Shown here piece by piece: positions 61,079 through 64,000 of a stretch of DNA of 64,000 nt. Position numbers and translations under genes: made by a program. The first letter of the stretch is position 1. Each line of letters starts with the position of its first letter. A model generated the notes under the pieces. The model was given only the letters and a program-made list of their open reading frames with translations. It was not told the DNA's origin and searched no databases. Source of the stretch: Anaerobacillus alkalidiazotrophicus. GTDB taxonomy: Bacteria > Bacillota > Bacilli > Bacillales_H > Anaerobacillaceae. The stretch covers positions 84,111 to 148,110 of the forward strand of contig NZ_MLQS01000019.1 of assembly GCF_001866055.1 (NCBI RefSeq), read 5' to 3'.

Positions 61079-63097
61079 TTAAATTTTAAATTTATTAATC
61101 ATTCTCTCTAATTCTAAAATTGTATTAGACAATCTTTCTGATAAGTGACCGAGTTCTTCCGCTGCAGCAAATTGTTCTTCTGTTGTAGCTGTAACTTCTT
61201 CTGTTGTTGATGATGAAAGTTCTGCTACACTAACCATTTCTACAATTGCTTCCTCAACTTTTTCTTTGCTCACATTAATTTTCGCAATAGAATTTCCGAT
61301 TCTAGAAACATCATTAATAATGACATTTGTATCATTTAAAATATGCTCGAAAGAATCTCTAGTTTTATTAATTGAATTTGTTTGAATATCAAATAATGTT
61401 GTTGAGGACCTAACTAAATCTACCGAACATTCTGTTTGGCGTAAAATTTGATTAATAATTTTCTCTATATTCATGGTCGATACTTTTGATTGTTCTGCAA
61501 GCTTTCTAACCTCATTAGCTACTACAGCAAATCCTTTTCCGGATTCTCCAGCTCTTGCAGCTTCAATACTAGCATTTAATGATAATAAATTGGTTTGGTC
61601 ACTTATATCTTTAATAATTTTTATTATTCCTTGAATACCGGTAACATCTTTACCGAGTTTTACAATTGTTTGCTCAATCTCGTAAATTTTTTCTTGTACA
61701 TCTTTATTAAGTGTAGTTAATTCATTCATATTTTTAATTGAATTACTACTTAAATCCTTTGTTTTAGCAGTGGCTATTGTCACATTCTCTACATTATTAG
61801 TTACGTCTAAGATTTCTTGAGATAATCCTTTCATCTCTTGGTTTGTTTTTTCAGCATAATCAACTTGTTCCACTGACCCTTTTGCGACTTCTTCAATGGC
61901 CGTTGCAATTTGTTCTGCTGCTTCGGATGATTCATTAGAAATCTTCTTTAAATGATCGGCATTTTCGACAGCGCTTTCAGAAACCTTTTTATTTTCTTGT
62001 ATAATATTCTTTATATTTGCAAGCATATTATTAAAACTTTGTCCTAATTGACCAATTTCATTGTTTCGAAGGTAATCGGTTTGAACAGTTAAATCTCCAT
62101 GTTCTGCTTTACTCATCAATGCTACCATCTTACTTAACGGTTTTGTTATGCTATATGTAATCTTAATGCCTACAAAAATAGAAATAACAATACAAATAAA
62201 AACGATTAAATAAACTAAATACACAACACTATTAATTTCTTTCATTAAATAAGACTTTTGTGTAGAAATAACTACTTGCCAACCATTTGATAATTCATTA
62301 TGTGAAATTAATTCACTACTACTGTTGTTCATATTTAAATGCCCGGTATATAGATTCCCAATTTCTTCAGAATTATTACTTGCAATAACTTGATTTTCCT
62401 CATTCACAATATAAATTGTTTTTTCTAAAGTTACATCCGATCCTACAACATCGTTAAAGATATCGCTGCCTATTGTATAAATAAATACTCCCCGATCTCT
62501 CCCTGAATAGTCTCTAGCACTTTTAAATAGGTAAATATTATCATGATCATTTTGAAAGCCATGACGCCATAATAAAGTACCATTTAGTTCATAAGCCTGT
62601 TTCTCAATGTCTGAATTAATGAATTCTTGTATATTTAAATAAATGTTTTGCGGACCGTAGCGAACTCCATCATTCCGTACAAATTGTAAATTTTCAAGAT
62701 TTCTATTAGTATTAGTGATTGCAGTTAATCCATCTGTCGCATTTCTGTTTTTCTGAAATATTTCATATTCTGTTAAGCTTTGTTCACTTCCAACAAGGTT
62801 ATCTAACAATTCAGAGTTACCAAAAGGAATTAATGTAGTTTGTACGATTTCATTAATCATTGTATTAATATTATTTGCTAAATGAAAGCCTATTTCATGA
62901 GTCATCTCTGCTACTTTATCTTCTATAGTGTTCCTGGAAACTGAAAATACAAAACTAGCGATAATAATGCTTGGTATCACACCAAGTAGTATAAAAGACA
63001 CTATTAATTTCGTTTTTAATGTAGCATTATTAAAGATAAAATTTTTATTATTCCTCTTTCTTAATTGCGTACTGTTTTTTCCTTTTTTCTTAAGCAT
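61079..63097 (-). CDS. Methyl-accepting chemotaxis protein
   Basis: 672 residues. A membrane helix near residue 32-50 ([20 protein letters not shown]), an extracellular sensing domain (about 55-290, Cache-like, with [19 protein letters not shown]), a second helix ([20 protein letters not shown]), a HAMP domain and a long cytoplasmic signalling coil. The hairpin tip is [20 protein letters not shown] with [18 protein letters not shown]. It reports ligand binding to CheA/CheW. Start placed at 63097, behind TAGGAGGAGG; an in-frame ATG at 63115 lies before that site. The ligand is unknown. Confidence 0.92.
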   Translation of the reverse strand: MLKKKGKNSTQLRKRNNKNFIFNNATLKTKLIVSFILLGVIPSIIIASFVFSVSRNTIEDKVAEMTHEIGFHLANNINTMINEIVQTTLIPFGNSELLDNLVGSEQSLTEYEIFQKNRNATDGLTAITNTNRNLENLQFVRNDGVRYGPQNIYLNIQEFINSDIEKQAYELNGTLLWRHGFQNDHDNIYLFKSARDYSGRDRGVFIYTIGSDIFNDVVGSDVTLEKTIYIVNEENQVIASNNSEEIGNLYTGHLNMNNSSSELISHNELSNGWQVVISTQKSYLMKEINSVVYLVYLIVFICIVISIFVGIKITYSITKPLSKMVALMSKAEHGDLTVQTDYLRNNEIGQLGQSFNNMLANIKNIIQENKKVSESAVENADHLKKISNESSEAAEQIATAIEEVAKGSVEQVDYAEKTNQEMKGLSQEILDVTNNVENVTIATAKTKDLSSNSIKNMNELTTLNKDVQEKIYEIEQTIVKLGKDVTGIQGIIKIIKDISDQTNLLSLNASIEAARAGESGKGFAVVANEVRKLAEQSKVSTMNIEKIINQILRQTECSVDLVRSSTTLFDIQTNSINKTRDSFEHILNDTNVIINDVSRIGNSIAKINVSKEKVEEAIVEMVSVAELSSSTTEEVTATTEEQFAAAEELGHLSERLSNTILELERMINKFKI

Positions 63098-63115
63098 AGT
63101 CCTCCTCCTAATCAT

Positions 63116-63481
63116 ATTAACTGTGAGAAAAATACTTCTATCTCTAAATCTACCACCTCCTAATTGGTTTTTTTACAGTTAAAAGGTCCTAGTTGAATTA
63201 TAGACGCTTACATTCTCTATTTTATACCAATTTTCGATATTGTAAAGTTTTCTATTAGCTAATATTAAGTATTTGTGTATATTTTTACTCATTTTTTTAC
63301 TTTTGATAAAACAAATATGGTACATAAGGATAAAAGTTATAAATGTTTGTTTTATGAAGGAACAAAGTACGAACTAAAATCAAAAATATATTCATCTATA
63401 GATTGTGCATCTGTACTTCATATCAAATTCCCTTTTTGAAATTGATAAAAATAGCGTAATCAATAAACATTTTTTACTAAA
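63116..63481. other. MCP leader and empty gap
   Basis: AT-rich; contains no frame with a ribosome site and no clear hairpin. The promoter of the MCP gene should lie here, but I cannot mark it with confidence. Confidence 0.4.
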
Positions 63482-63738
63482 AATTCACTTTGTATATCGA
63501 TAAAAAACCTAACTATTTTTTAAGACAATGTAAGAGAATTTACCTTTCAAATAAAAAGGTCATTGTGGTTGATAACGAAGAAAAAGCGAACATTGAAAGA
63601 ATTTGGGAAGCTGGAACAATAGCTGGTGTTAGTGTTCATACGATCATTACAACAGGTGACGGTATATAAGTTCCTATTAATGTTATTACCCACCTAAACA
63701 GTGAACGATACGTCGAACATGATATCTTAAAATCATAA
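63482..63738 (+). pseudogene. C-terminal remnant of an unknown gene
   Basis: One open frame reads LYIDKKPNYFLRQCKRIYLS, NKKVIVVDNEEKANIERIWE and AGTIAGVSVHTIITTGDGI, then TAA at about 63667, and continues in the same frame as VPINVITHLNSERYVEHDIL to a second TAA at 63736. It has no start codon with a ribosome site and one internal stop, so it is a decayed 3' end. Family not recognised. It ends about 12 bases before the IS1182-type element. Confidence 0.5.
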
Positions 63739-63750
63739 TCAACAAAACTA

Positions 63751-64000
63751 TGAGGCTGGGACATAACTAGCCAAAAATAAAGAAAAAAGGTTCCGATTAT
63801 TGTATTTGATGATCGGAACCTTTTTTCGATTGGATTATTTTCATGACCATTAGTTCCGTTCGCGTTTATGGCGGTGTACTTTCTTAAGTTCACCGCCATA
63901 AACGCGAAGCCTAATTCATTTTCTACTTTCTCTTTGCTCCTCACAGACATTCGAGTGAAACGCAAATTAGCCTTCAAAAATCCGAAGACTGGCTCCACGT
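63751..64000 (-). mobile_element. IS1182-type insertion sequence, right part (cut by the window edge)
   Basis: The minus strand encodes a transposase C-terminus: MEPVFGFLKANLRFTRMSVR, EKVENELGFAFMAVNLRKYT, then NGHENNPIEK. The element end reads TGAGGCTGGGACATAACT on the plus strand, as in IS1182 terminal repeats. A hairpin GGTTCCGAT...ATCGGAACC with TTTTTT lies inside the end (about 63789-63826). The open frame runs on past the element end, so its true stop is uncertain. The N-terminal part is outside the window. Confidence 0.8.

Overview
The window comes from a low-GC, endospore-forming Firmicute, most likely a Bacillaceae member. Evidence: AT-rich DNA, strong AGGAGG-type ribosome sites, many TTG/GTG starts, a YyaC-type sporulation protein, a LysM-GH18 cortex-type glycosidase, a sporulenol/squalene-hopene-type cyclase, CstR, CcpA-like sites and Gram-positive lipoprotein signals. 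No rRNA or tRNA gene was recognised. The species cannot be fixed from the sequence alone.

Layout. 1-10 kb: a secreted DUF4352 protein, a methyltransferase, ATP-dependent PEP carboxykinase (pckA), a short alpha-glucan phosphorylase, yyaC, a decayed GH3 glucosidase, a DUF6671 protein and an iron alcohol dehydrogenase behind a cre-like site. 10.4-16.8 kb: a TPP riboswitch and terminator lead into a six-gene operon encoding LuxE-like and LuxC-like acid-reducing enzymes, a ThiXYZ-type ABC importer and an SDR. I consider this the most interesting locus: the combination suggests uptake and reduction of a carboxylated thiamine-related compound. 17-18 kb: a tyrosine recombinase beside a perfect 18-bp-arm palindrome. 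18.5-19.1 kb: a coiled-coil protein with seven 42-bp repeats. 19.3-23.2 kb: a reactive-sulfur (persulfide) cluster with CstR, several rhodaneses, a CoA-disulfide reductase-rhodanese-TusA fusion and three CstR-like operators.

23-32 kb: a LysM-GMC oxidoreductase, a NodB deacetylase, a DUF2161 nuclease-like protein, an aromatic acid exporter family protein, small phage-like genes (one apparently split at a run of ten A) and the triterpene cyclase. 32.6-38.6 kb: two cobalamin riboswitches in tandem, then cobB-cobQ-cobT-cobO-pduX. 38.8-43 kb: a 2-hydroxyacid dehydrogenase, a DCC thiol oxidoreductase, a PAP2 phosphatase and a ClC channel. 42.8-44.6 kb: an IS200/IS605 element with a broken tnpA and an intact tnpB. 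44.7-45.6 kb: a GNAT enzyme bracketed by two related small basic proteins. 46-64 kb: mostly housekeeping and orphan genes (thrC, DUF523, RtcB, TauE/SafE, a serA-type dehydrogenase with a ZTP riboswitch upstream on the same strand, a flavin monooxygenase, LysM-GH18, an MCP) and the edge of an IS1182-type element.

The window is rich in dispersed non-coding repeats. Family 1 (eight clear copies of about 216, 110 or 55 bp, bounded by TTTAT) looks like a non-autonomous IS200/IS605-type element; one copy is inserted in tnpA. Family 2 (two copies) and family 3 (two copies with terminal inverted repeats, MITE-like) are also present. Several small genes are visibly decaying (GH3 fragment, a rhodanese with two single-base deletions, a membrane protein with a stop at codon 3).
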